The position numbers and the translations under genes are program-made. The notes below the pieces were generated by a model. That model had not been told where the DNA came from. It saw nothing but the letters and a program-made list of their open reading frames with translations, and ran no database searches. This document shows, piece by piece, positions 28,086-39,986 of a DNA stretch of 64,000 nucleotides (positions are counted from its first letter, which is position 1; each line of letters starts with the position of its first letter). The DNA comes from Bacteroidota bacterium (lineage in GTDB: Bacteria; Bacteroidota; Bacteroidia; Chitinophagales; Chitinophagaceae): positions 62,001 to 126,000 of the forward strand of contig JAKPSI010000002.1 of the NCBI GenBank assembly GCA_029555415.1, written 5' to 3'.

Positions 28086-28248
28086 ATAGTGGTTGGAGTT
28101 TATTTGTTTCAAAGTTAGCCAAATTGTACAGCCATCGGCTTTTTTACCCCTTATCAAATTACCTCATTTTTCTGCTCCAATTCCGTTAAATTCGGCATTC
28201 CTATATTTTTCAGTTCAATCATTTCTACATATCAAAACCACTTCTGTA

Positions 28249-31200
28249 ATGAGAAAACAAAAACTCCTGAGATGGCCGGGCATGCTATGTGCATTGCTGT
28301 TAACGGCTACGGTGTTACAGGCGCAGCAAACATTCCCTGAGAATGGTGTTGCTGATCCGCGTCATGGGCATTACGCATTTACCCATGCGATCATTGTAAA
28401 AGATGCATCGGTCACCCTCAAGAATGCGACCATGGTCATTAAAGACGGAAAGATCGTCGCCGTTGGTACGGACATTGCGGTGCCTGCGGGCGCTGTGGTG
28501 ATCGATTGCCAGGGAAAATTCATCTACCCCTCTTTCATTGATATCTATGCTGATTATGGAACCGGTGCGCCGCAAACCCGCACAGGTGGTGGCTTTGGCG
28601 GCTTTAACCCCGGGCAGCAACCTCAGGTAAGTTCCGCAACAAAAGGCGCATACGGTTGGAATCAGTCGATCAAACCGGAAGTGGATGCGTATAAAGTTTT
28701 TGCAGTGGATGATGCGAAAGCGAAGCCGCTCCGTGAAGCTGGTTTCGGAACGGTACTTTCTCACGTACGGGATGGTATCGCACGCGGAACCGGTACAGTA
28801 GCCACTTTGGCTACGGAAAAAGAGAACCTCGTCATTCTGAAGGAAAGGGCATCTGCTCATTATTCATTCAACAGAGGAAGCAGTACACAAAGTTATCCCA
28901 GTTCCATGATGGGTATGATCGCATTACTGCGTCAGACCTTCCTGGATGCACAATGGTACAAGAACCGCCCTGCTGAAGAAGGATTGAACCTCAGTCTGCA
29001 GGCCTGGAATGATAACCTGGGCTTGCCTCAGGTCTTTGAAGCCAATGACAAATGGAATAATCTTCGTGCGGACAGGGTCGGTGATGAATTCGGGATACAA
29101 TATATCATCAAAGGCGGGCAGAATGATTACCAGCGGATCAGTGACATGAAGGCGACCAATGCCACTTTCATCGTGCCGCTGAACTTCCCGCAGGCGCAGG
29201 ACGTAGAAGATCCGAATGACGCGCGTTTCGTTTCGCTCAGCGACCTGAAGCAATGGGAAATGGCCCCTTCCAATGCAGCAGCATTTGAGAAGGCCGGTAT
29301 TCCTTTCTGTCTGACGACCGCTGACCTGCGTGATGTAAAACTCTTCTGGACCAACCTCCGCAAATCTTTTGAATACGGGCTCACCGAGAACAAAGCGTTG
29401 GAAGCACTTACCAAAACGCCTGCTTCGTTGCTGGGTATCTATAATCAGGTGGGAAGTCTGGAGCCCGGAAAGATCGCAAACTTCCTCATTACATCAGGCC
29501 CGGTTTTCAGTGAAAAAACGAGTATCTGGCAGAACTGGGTTCAGGGATTGAAATATGTTATCCGTGATGATGCCGCTGCCAATGCGGCCGGTAATTACCT
29601 TCTTACAGTAAATACACCTTCCGGTACAGAAACCTATAATCTGGATGTGAAGAGTGGTTCTGCTCTGACCATGTGGGGTAAGGATACGCTGAACACCAAA
29701 TTCAGCAACGACGGGAAAATGGTGAAACTGAATTATGCCCCGATGCCCCGCAGGCAAAGACCTGGTGGCAATCCGGGCATGCCTGCTGACTCTCTTCGTC
29801 AGCGTCCCGGTGGTCCCGGTGGGTTTGGCGGTGGATTTGGTGGCGGTGCGGCTGCTGCTGCATTACCATCAACGGCAACAAGACTCAGTGGTATCGACAA
29901 TGGCAAAGAGTGGAATGGTACCGGTGTGGATTCTTCCGGTAACCTGCTGACCTGGACAGCCGTGTTCGTAAAGGCGCCGGAGGTGAAGTCGGACAGCATG
30001 AAGAAAAAGGATATACCCGATTTCGGCAAAGTGATCTATCCTTTTGAACCATTCGGATGGGAAGAGTCACAGGCGCCAAAACAGGAAACGATCCTGATCA
30101 AAAATGCCACGGTCTGGACCAATGAGAAAGAAGGTGTACTGAAAGAGACTGATGTCCTGATCAAAAATGGCAAGATCGCGGCCGTAGGTAAGAATTTATC
30201 CGATCCTTCCGCACGCGTGATCGATGGTACCGGAAAACATGTGACCCCCGGTGTGATCGATGAACACTCACATATCGCTGCGGCAGGTATCAATGAAGGT
30301 GGTCAGAGTGTGACTTCTGAAGTTCGCATCGCGGATGTACTGAATCCCGATGATATCAATATTTACCGCCAGTTGAGCGGTGGTGTCACGACCTCCCATA
30401 TCCTGCACGGCTCAGCCAATGTGATCGGCGGACAAACCCAGCTGATCAAACTGCGCTGGGGAGCGAATGATGAAGGACTTAAATTCCGCAATTGGGCCGG
30501 ACAGATCAAGTTCGCATTGGGTGAGAATGTAAAACGTTCCGCCGCTGCATTGGGGAACAGCTCCAATAATAACCGTTATCCGGATACCCGCATGGGTGTT
30601 GAACAGGTACTGGTTGATGCCTTCACCCGCGCCAAGGATTACAAGAAAGCCTGGGCTGATTACAATGCGCTGAAAGACAAAAAAGGTGTATTCCCGCCCC
30701 GACGCGATCTGGAACTGGACGCGTTGGTGGAGATCCTGGATAAAAAGCGATTCATCACTTGTCACTCCTACGTACAAAGTGAGATCAACAGTGCGATGGA
30801 AGTAGCCAACAGGATGGGTTATACCGTGAACACTTTCACGCATATCCTGGAAGGTTACAAAGTGGCCGATAAAATGAAAGCACATGGTTCAAATGCTTCC
30901 ACATTCTCCGACTGGTGGGCATATAAGATGGAAGTAGAGGACGCGATCCCTTACAATGCCGCGATCATGCAGAAAGTTGGTTTGAATGTAGCGATCAATT
31001 CAGATGACGCTGAAATGGCCCGCCGCCTGAATCAGGAAGCGGGTAAGATCGTGAAATACGGAGGCGTAACTGAAGAAGAAGCGCTGAAGATGGTCACGCT
31101 CAATCCGGCTAAGATGCTGCATGTTGACGACCGCGTTGGAAGTCTGAAACCCGGCAAGGATGGCGATGTGGTGCTCTGGTCCGATCATCCGCTCAGTATC

Positions 31201-31446
31201 TACGCTAAATCGCTGTATACGATCGTGGATGGTACGATCTATTTCGACAGGCAGAAAGATGAACAAATGCAGGTAACAGTGGATGCGGAAAGGAACAGGA
31301 TCATTCGCAAGATGAACGGAGAAAAACGCAGTGGCGTTCCCGTGATCCCCGCACAAGCCAGTTATCATATCTTGAATACCTGCAGTGACCACGGTCATAG
31401 CCATGGTCTGCTTGTTATTGAATCAGATGGACTTTCAAACGAATAA
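28249..31446 (+). CDS. Secreted amidohydrolase with two tandem amidohydrolase-like halves
   Basis: 1065 residues from the ATG at 28249, with a signal peptide ending LQAQQ. The N-terminal half is an amidohydrolase fold in which the metal motif has become IDIYADYG (no HxH). A Gly/Pro/Phe-rich linker follows (about residues 498-540, RPGGPGGFGGGFGGG). The C-terminal half keeps the metal motif DEHSHIAAAG near residue 673, then HGSANVIGGQTQLIKLRWG, typical of imidazolonepropionase-like amidohydrolases, and NSDDAEMARR. Probably a periplasmic or surface hydrolase acting on a cyclic amide or peptide; substrate unknown. Followed by a second amidohydrolase gene 10 bp downstream. Confidence 0.85.
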   Translation: MRKQKLLRWPGMLCALLLTATVLQAQQTFPENGVADPRHGHYAFTHAIIVKDASVTLKNATMVIKDGKIVAVGTDIAVPAGAVVIDCQGKFIYPSFIDIYADYGTGAPQTRTGGGFGGFNPGQQPQVSSATKGAYGWNQSIKPEVDAYKVFAVDDAKAKPLREAGFGTVLSHVRDGIARGTGTVATLATEKENLVILKERASAHYSFNRGSSTQSYPSSMMGMIALLRQTFLDAQWYKNRPAEEGLNLSLQAWNDNLGLPQVFEANDKWNNLRADRVGDEFGIQYIIKGGQNDYQRISDMKATNATFIVPLNFPQAQDVEDPNDARFVSLSDLKQWEMAPSNAAAFEKAGIPFCLTTADLRDVKLFWTNLRKSFEYGLTENKALEALTKTPASLLGIYNQVGSLEPGKIANFLITSGPVFSEKTSIWQNWVQGLKYVIRDDAAANAAGNYLLTVNTPSGTETYNLDVKSGSALTMWGKDTLNTKFSNDGKMVKLNYAPMPRRQRPGGNPGMPADSLRQRPGGPGGFGGGFGGGAAAAALPSTATRLSGIDNGKEWNGTGVDSSGNLLTWTAVFVKAPEVKSDSMKKKDIPDFGKVIYPFEPFGWEESQAPKQETILIKNATVWTNEKEGVLKETDVLIKNGKIAAVGKNLSDPSARVIDGTGKHVTPGVIDEHSHIAAAGINEGGQSVTSEVRIADVLNPDDINIYRQLSGGVTTSHILHGSANVIGGQTQLIKLRWGANDEGLKFRNWAGQIKFALGENVKRSAAALGNSSNNNRYPDTRMGVEQVLVDAFTRAKDYKKAWADYNALKDKKGVFPPRRDLELDALVEILDKKRFITCHSYVQSEINSAMEVANRMGYTVNTFTHILEGYKVADKMKAHGSNASTFSDWWAYKMEVEDAIPYNAAIMQKVGLNVAINSDDAEMARRLNQEAGKIVKYGGVTEEEALKMVTLNPAKMLHVDDRVGSLKPGKDGDVVLWSDHPLSIYAKSLYTIVDGTIYFDRQKDEQMQVTVDAERNRIIRKMNGEKRSGVPVIPAQASYHILNTCSDHGHSHGLLVIESDGLSNE

Positions 31447-31456
31447 ACTCATTGAA

Positions 31457-32776
31457 ATGAAAAAAATACTATTCATATTCATGCTCTGCCTGTGCGGTGC
31501 CACATACGCTCAGGAAACGGTGCTGCCTACCAAAGCGCACAAGGGTGTTTCTTATATCAAGAACGCCACAATTCATGTGGGCAACGGAAAGGTCATTGAG
31601 AACGGAGTGATCCGTATCGTAGATGGCAAGATCGATGAAGTCGGGTCTGATATCAAAGTGCCCGAAGGCGCGGATGTAACGGATGCAGGAGGCAAACAGG
31701 TATATCCTGGTCTGATCCTGGCCACCAGCAATCTGGGTCTCGTTGAAGTTGGAGCGGTTCGCGCGACAACCGATGTGCAGGAACTTGGTGATTTCAATCC
31801 GAATGTCCGCTCGATCGTTGCCTATAACACCGACAGCAAGATCATCAATACCCTTCGCTCGAATGGTATCCTCCTTGCGAATATCGTTCCGGAAGGAACA
31901 CTGCTCGCGGGTTCTTCCTCCGTTGTACAACTCGACGCCTGGAACTGGCAGGACGCTGCTTATAAGACCGATGCAGGTATGCATCTCTATATGCCCTCTA
32001 TGATGGCCCGTCCCCGCGGCTTTGGAGGTTTCGCTGGTTTTGGAGGCGGACAGGGAGCCAATTCGGATCCTGTTAAGGAAGGGCTTGAAAAAGTGGAAGG
32101 TATCAAGGGATTCTTCCGTGAAGCCAAAGCATATCTGGCCGAACCAACACATAAAGAAGTGAACCTGAAATTCGAAGCCACGAAAGGGCTCTTCGACAAG
32201 TCACAAAAACTGTATGTACACGCCAATACGACCCGTCAGATATTACTGGCACTGGATTTCGTAAAAGAATTCGGTGTGGATCTGGTGATCGTTGGCGGCA
32301 GTGACAGTTATCAGGTAGCTGATCTGCTGAAACAGCATAATGTTTCTGTCATCCTGCAGCAGCCTCATAGTCTGCCCACACTGGATGATGATGATGTGGA
32401 TCAGCCTTACAAAACAGCTGCCCAGCTGCAAAAGGCCGGGGTGCTGTTCACGATCTCCGATGATGATGCGCAGACCCGCGGCCGTAATCTGCCCTTTGGT
32501 GCAGGTACCGCTGCCGCTTACGGTTTGACAAAAGAAGAAGCGTTACAGGCCATCACACTCAATGCCGCTAAGATCATGGGTGTGGCTGATAAAACCGGTA
32601 CCATTGAAAAAGGTAAGGATGCCAATATCGTGATCAGTGATGGCGATATCCTGGATATGCGCAGCAGCAATGTTACCGACGCTTTCATACAGGGTCGTAA
32701 GATCGATCTGACGGATAAGCATAAATTGCTGAACGACCGTTACCTCAAAAAATATGATCTGAAGAAAGGGTTCTGA
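31457..32776 (+). CDS. Secreted amidohydrolase-like protein lacking the HxH metal motif
   Basis: 439 residues from the ATG at 31457, chosen because it gives a signal peptide (ILFIFMLCLCGATYAQ) and lies 10 bp after the previous stop. It resembles the N-terminal half of its upstream neighbour (NATIHVGNGKVIENGVIRIVDGKI), and the position of the HxH motif reads PGLILATSNLGLVE, so at least two metal ligands are missing. It has a Gly/Phe-rich insertion (RGFGGFAGFGGGQG). The C-terminal DDDAQTRGRNLPFGAG and TGTIEKGKDANIVI remain. Probably a partner of the upstream enzyme; catalysis on its own is doubtful. Confidence 0.82.
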   Translation: MKKILFIFMLCLCGATYAQETVLPTKAHKGVSYIKNATIHVGNGKVIENGVIRIVDGKIDEVGSDIKVPEGADVTDAGGKQVYPGLILATSNLGLVEVGAVRATTDVQELGDFNPNVRSIVAYNTDSKIINTLRSNGILLANIVPEGTLLAGSSSVVQLDAWNWQDAAYKTDAGMHLYMPSMMARPRGFGGFAGFGGGQGANSDPVKEGLEKVEGIKGFFREAKAYLAEPTHKEVNLKFEATKGLFDKSQKLYVHANTTRQILLALDFVKEFGVDLVIVGGSDSYQVADLLKQHNVSVILQQPHSLPTLDDDDVDQPYKTAAQLQKAGVLFTISDDDAQTRGRNLPFGAGTAAAYGLTKEEALQAITLNAAKIMGVADKTGTIEKGKDANIVISDGDILDMRSSNVTDAFIQGRKIDLTDKHKLLNDRYLKKYDLKKGF

Positions 32777-32792
32777 TCCTTTTCAGTCACTT

Positions 32793-32836
32793 CAAAAAAA
32801 ACTGCCATGGCCATACCGGTCATGGCAGTTTTTTTT
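32793..32836. terminator. Bidirectional intrinsic terminator
   Basis: AACTGCCATG (32800-32809) and CATGGCAGTT (32821-32830) form a perfect stem with A-run before and T-run after. It serves both the amidohydrolase pair and the convergent ion channel gene. Confidence 0.92.
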
Positions 32837-32845
32837 AGAAGAACG

Positions 32846-33682
32846 TTAGTGGGCCTCGTGATCTGCGCCTTCATTGATCGGCATGCCGCAATGCGGACAC
32901 TTTTTATCAAGCGGCTGTTTCATTTTTTTATTCTCTTCCAGAAAACCACTGGTGATGATGCCCGCGGGTAATGCCAGTAACGCTACGCCTGCGATGAGGA
33001 TGAAGGTCGTGAAAACCTTTCCCAGGATCGTGATCGGCACCATGTCGCCGTAACCGACCGTCGTCAGCGTTACAACAGCCCACCAGAGCGTATCCGGGAT
33101 ACTCGTGAATTTATCAGGCTGTGATGGATTCTCCGCAAAATAGACCAGACATGCGGCAATGACGATGAGGAAAGTAGTGAGGATGAAGGCGAGTGATAAT
33201 TCATTCCATTTCGACTTCAGCACATTCTTCATCAGCTTCGAAGCTTTTGAATATGCGGTCAGTCTGAACAAACGGAAGAAACGCATCAGCCGGAATATAC
33301 GGAGCATGCGCAGGTCGAAGCCCACGAATACATGTACATAAAAAGGAAGGATCGCCACCAGATCGATCAGCGCGGCAGGGGAGATCATGTACTTCAGTCT
33401 TCCGTGAATGCTGTGGCTGTAACGCGGATCATGGTTGCTGCTCCATACACGAAGGATGTATTCAATACTGAAGATGATGACGGAAACCAGATCGAAATAA
33501 TGAAAGAAATGTTGTTCTTCGATACTATCGCGGTAGGAGGGCACCGATTCGATCATCACCGCCGCCACGTTCAGGATGATGAGCACGATGATGAAACCGT
33601 TGATGATCCTGTCCCAGTGCGAATCACCGATGATCTCAGGGTGCAGCAGGCCGTGCACTTTTGCCTTTGTTTTCCGGTACAT
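32846..33682 (-). CDS. Voltage-gated potassium channel with C-terminal CxxC...HxxH motif
   Basis: 278 residues with six transmembrane segments. The S4 voltage sensor is RMLRIFRLMRFFRLFRL with regularly spaced Arg, and the pore carries the K+ selectivity filter TTVGYGD. S1 follows a cytoplasmic N-terminus of about 25 residues. The tail has a short putative metal-binding module, CPHCGMPINEGADHEAH, giving CxxC and HxxH ligands. The main function is K+ conduction across the inner membrane; the tail is not a standard feature of Kv channels that I know. Single gene, terminated by the shared hairpin. Confidence 0.93.
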   Translation of the reverse strand: MYRKTKAKVHGLLHPEIIGDSHWDRIINGFIIVLIILNVAAVMIESVPSYRDSIEEQHFFHYFDLVSVIIFSIEYILRVWSSNHDPRYSHSIHGRLKYMISPAALIDLVAILPFYVHVFVGFDLRMLRIFRLMRFFRLFRLTAYSKASKLMKNVLKSKWNELSLAFILTTFLIVIAACLVYFAENPSQPDKFTSIPDTLWWAVVTLTTVGYGDMVPITILGKVFTTFILIAGVALLALPAGIITSGFLEENKKMKQPLDKKCPHCGMPINEGADHEAH

Positions 33683-33723
33683 GCAAGCCGTTTTGGTGTA
33701 CTTAAAGATAGCAGAATTACAGG

Positions 33724-33769
33724 CAAAAAAAATCCCGGCGTTCAGGCAGTAACGCCTGAAGCCGGGATC
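33724..33769 (-). terminator. Intrinsic terminator for secA
   Basis: On the minus strand a long stem (plus-strand 33732-33747 with 33754-33768) has one bulged base and a 6-nt loop, then TTTTTTTT. Lies 26 bp after the secA stop codon. Confidence 0.9.
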
Positions 33770-33793
33770 GTATCGTTGTTTTCAGGAGCGCGC

Positions 33794-37123
<3,330 letters not shown>

Positions 37124-37229
37124 AAAATGAGTGTTAGTGGGTATTCCCTTTTTTTCTGATTTTCAGGACTTTTACCCGGTCAAAAAAAGTGCTACAAATA
37201 ATTGTAAGCCAATTTGACAGGAAAGGCTG

Positions 37230-37237
37230 CAAATATA
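37230..37237 (-). promoter_or_regulatory. Minus-7 element candidate for secA
   Basis: TATATTTG on the minus strand matches TAnnTTTG exactly and is followed by C, as is common. It would give a leader of about 100 nt for secA. No clear TTTG at the expected distance upstream. Confidence 0.4.
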
Positions 37238-37359
37238 CGTAATCGGAAAATAAGCATACCAGCCGTCTAAGTACTTAATACCATATACTTTGTACTGGTA
37301 ATTAGCACTTTATTAACGTACCTTTCTGTCAAAACCTGTATTAACCTGAAAACCTTATT

Positions 37360-38055
37360 ATGAACCGTCTTCTTTTCGCCGGAGCGCTGTCTGTATCAGT
37401 CCTTCTTTTTGCCTGCACCAGTAACGAGATCGCCAACAGCAAGGATGTGAATCCGGATGCTGTTTACTTCGATTACCAGGTAGATGGCAGTGAGCAGAAT
37501 ACCTATGTAACCGTGAAACTGCAGTATCGTTTCGGAGGTCCCAACGGTACGACCCTTGTGTTGCAAGAGCCCAGCCATGTGAAGCTGGACGGTGATACAC
37601 TGAAGGTGGACAGTTCCCGGATGCTGGGTGCATATTATGAAGACCAGCAATTTTCAAAATCCTTTGCAGGTGAGCATACCATCGAATTCACCGACCTGAA
37701 TAAGAAACAATACACTGAAAAATTCAGCTGGGAACCCATGTTCATCTCGGGCAAGCTCCCGCTGAAAATGAAAAAAGAAGACCTGCTCATTGAGCTTACA
37801 GGGGTAAAAGCCGGCGATCTGGTGAGGGTAGTGGTCAATGATACTTCCAGGGCCAGCGAAGGCATCAACCGGGTGGATACGCTGAAAACAAATACGATCC
37901 TGATCAGTAAGGCCGACCTGGAACCGATGGTTGCCGGTCCGCTGAATGTGGAACTGTACAAGGAGTCAGAAGGGCCACTGAAACACGCTACCCCGGAAGG
38001 AGGCAGGCTCCTGATGAATTACGCCATCCGCCGCCAGATCAGCCTGAAAAACTAG
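37360..38055 (+). CDS. Lipoprotein, function unknown
   Basis: 231 residues with a lipobox LLFAC (Cys19), so lipid-anchored. The mature part is a predicted all-beta protein with two similar-looking halves (YVTVKLQYRFGG and VRVVVNDTSRAS regions). I do not recognise a family. It stands divergent from secA and upstream of atpG (131-bp gap). A TATACTTTG string at 37274-37282 may be part of its promoter. Confidence 0.75.
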   Translation: MNRLLFAGALSVSVLLFACTSNEIANSKDVNPDAVYFDYQVDGSEQNTYVTVKLQYRFGGPNGTTLVLQEPSHVKLDGDTLKVDSSRMLGAYYEDQQFSKSFAGEHTIEFTDLNKKQYTEKFSWEPMFISGKLPLKMKKEDLLIELTGVKAGDLVRVVVNDTSRASEGINRVDTLKTNTILISKADLEPMVAGPLNVELYKESEGPLKHATPEGGRLLMNYAIRRQISLKN

Positions 38056-38136
38056 CCTGATCCAGAGGCTTTTAGCTGTTGTACACCGGCAGTCCTTTAT
38101 TTTCCACATGGCTATGGAATTTCGATGCCGGGGCGC

Positions 38137-38144
38137 TACCTTTG
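38137..38144 (+). promoter_or_regulatory. Minus-7 element candidate for atpG
   Basis: TACCTTTG, an exact TAnnTTTG followed by C, would start transcription near 38151 and give a leader of about 36 nt. This would make atpG independently transcribed. The upstream TTTG box is not clear. Confidence 0.45.
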
Positions 38145-38186
38145 CGCCCTGTTTAGGGAGGTCATAAAACACCCGGAAAAATCACT

Positions 38187-39065
38187 ATGGCAGGTCAATT
38201 AAAAGAAGTACGTAACCGGATCAAATCCGTTCAAAGCACCCAGCAGATCACGAAAGCGATGAAAATGGTAAGTGCGGCCAAATTGCGCCGTGCCCAGGAC
38301 TCCATCATCCAGATGCGTCCTTATGCCAAAAAGCTTCAGGAATTGCTGAGCAATATCGTGAGCAACGGTGAAACCGGCGATATGTCACTGGCCGCTGAAC
38401 GTACGGTTGAAAATGTACTGATGATCGTGATCACAAGTGACCGCGGTCTTTGCGGTGCATTCAATGCCAACGTGATCAAGGCAGCCAAAGCATCGATCGC
38501 TGAGAAATACAGCGCGCAGCAGCAGAAAGGCAAAGTGACCATCTGGGCCATTGGTAAAAAAGGATACGAACACTTCATCAAGAATAAATACAATACGGAC
38601 GACCGTTTCAAGGATATTTTCCTGAAACTGAGTTTTGAAGGGGTTCAGCAGGCTGCACAGGCTGCCATGAAAGCCTTTGAGAACAAGGAATTTGATGTGG
38701 TGGAACTCGTGTACAGCCAGTTCAAGAACGCGGCCACGCAGAAATTCGAAGTGGAAAGATTCCTCCCGATCCCGAAAACAGCGAAAGTGGCAGGTGCTTC
38801 TACCGCTGATTTCATCTACGATCCGGCCCGCGAAGGTCTGATCGCAGAACTCATGCCCAAGATCCTCAACACCCAATTATACAAAGCGGTACTGGATTCC
38901 AATGCGTCTGAGCATGGTGCCCGTATGACCGCGATGGATAAAGCGAGCGAGAACGCTAATGAAATGCTCCGCGCGCTGAAGATCTCCTACAACAGGGCCC
39001 GCCAGGCTGCCATCACGACCGAATTGACAGAGATCGTGTCCGGTGCCGCGGCATTACAGGGATAA
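38187..39065 (+). CDS. atpG: ATP synthase F1 subunit gamma
   Basis: 292 residues. Starts with the conserved coiled-coil helix (KEVRNRIKSVQSTQQITKAM) and ends with the matching C-terminal helix (RQAAITTELTEIVSGAAAL); ITSDRGLCGAFN lies in the middle domain. It is the rotating central shaft of F1. The usual upstream neighbours atpH and atpA are absent: a lipoprotein gene precedes it and scpB follows, so the F1 genes are split in this genome or the operon has been rearranged. Confidence 0.97.
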   Translation: MAGQLKEVRNRIKSVQSTQQITKAMKMVSAAKLRRAQDSIIQMRPYAKKLQELLSNIVSNGETGDMSLAAERTVENVLMIVITSDRGLCGAFNANVIKAAKASIAEKYSAQQQKGKVTIWAIGKKGYEHFIKNKYNTDDRFKDIFLKLSFEGVQQAAQAAMKAFENKEFDVVELVYSQFKNAATQKFEVERFLPIPKTAKVAGASTADFIYDPAREGLIAELMPKILNTQLYKAVLDSNASEHGARMTAMDKASENANEMLRALKISYNRARQAAITTELTEIVSGAAALQG

Positions 39066-39101
39066 ACAGGAGAACAGGGTGGGTAAAAATATGTGTAAAT
39101 G

Positions 39102-39137
39102 TTTTTTTACCCGCTAACCTGAATTACAGCATATTTG
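39102..39137 (+). promoter_or_regulatory. Promoter candidate for scpB that decides the start codon
   Basis: A T-run (39102-39108), a spacer of about 20 bp and CATATTTG (39130-39137), one base off TAnnTTTG. The in-frame ATG at 39135 would lie inside the minus-7 box, so translation more likely begins at 39165, about 20 nt after the predicted transcript start. Confidence 0.4.
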
Positions 39138-39164
39138 TCTTCACGCCAATCCGCAAATGAAACA

Positions 39165-39908
39165 ATGGAAATAACGAATCTCATTCCCCATATTGAAGCA
39201 CTCGTATTCGCGAGTGATAAACCTTTGACCGCACTGGACCTGACGGAACTGGTGAACAATGCATTTGGATTCATGGAAGATAAGGTAACGCTCGACCAGG
39301 TGGAAGCTTCACTGGAAGGGATCGTTGAAAAATACAGCGCCGATTTTTATCCTTTCGAAATGAGGCAAAGTGGCGGTGGCTGGCAATTCCTGACCAGAAA
39401 AGAATACCACAAGACCGTTGCTCAACTGAACGGCGATAAATTCCTGAAACGTCTTTCCTCCGCAGCGCTCGAAACCCTGGCCATCATCGCTTACAAGCAA
39501 CCGGTGACCAAAGGTGAGATCGAAGCGATCCGTGGTGTGAGTTCCGATTATGCGGTACAGAAACTGCTGGAGAAAGAACTCATCCTCATCAGCGGCAGGA
39601 ATGAGAAAGCGGTAGGACAACCCCTGCTGTATTCCACATCCAAGAATTTCATGGATTATTTCGGCATCAACTCAGCCGATGATCTGCCACGTATCAAGGA
39701 AGTACTGGCAGAACAACTGGTGGAACCGACTTACATCAGCGAAACACATGCGGAAGACGGTACCGTGCTGGATCAGCCTGATGAAGAACCTGTAGCAGAA
39801 GCGGAAGAAACAACGGTTTCAACTGAAGCAGAAGCTGAAGGCCTCACGGTAACACAGGAAGGCGAACTGATCGTGAACAACGATGGTCCCACTGAAGAAG
39901 AGAACTGA
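39165..39908 (+). CDS. scpB: Segregation and condensation protein B
   Basis: 247 residues from the ATG at 39165. Two winged-helix domains: IEALVFASDKPLTALDL at the N-terminus and the conserved LSSAALETLAIIAYKQPVTKGEIEAIRGV block in the second, followed by KLLEKELILISGR. An acidic tail of about 55 residues rich in Glu, Thr and Ala closes the protein. ScpB dimers bind the ScpA kleisin of the SMC condensin complex. scpA is not adjacent. A hairpin follows the stop codon. Confidence 0.95.
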   Translation: MEITNLIPHIEALVFASDKPLTALDLTELVNNAFGFMEDKVTLDQVEASLEGIVEKYSADFYPFEMRQSGGGWQFLTRKEYHKTVAQLNGDKFLKRLSSAALETLAIIAYKQPVTKGEIEAIRGVSSDYAVQKLLEKELILISGRNEKAVGQPLLYSTSKNFMDYFGINSADDLPRIKEVLAEQLVEPTYISETHAEDGTVLDQPDEEPVAEAEETTVSTEAEAEGLTVTQEGELIVNNDGPTEEEN

Positions 39909-39930
39909 TATGACTTTCCGGTAATAAGTC

Positions 39931-39963
39931 CATGCCGTCCCGACCCCGAGTCAGGACGGCATG
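39931..39963 (+). terminator. Strong hairpin after scpB
   Basis: CATGCCGTCC (39931-39940) and GGACGGCATG (39954-39963) are perfect 10-bp arms around a 13-nt loop. The following TCTGTTT is only a weak T-tract, so it is a probable rather than classic intrinsic terminator. Confidence 0.6.
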
Positions 39964-39986
39964 TCTGTTTATAGTAAATTCGCAAC

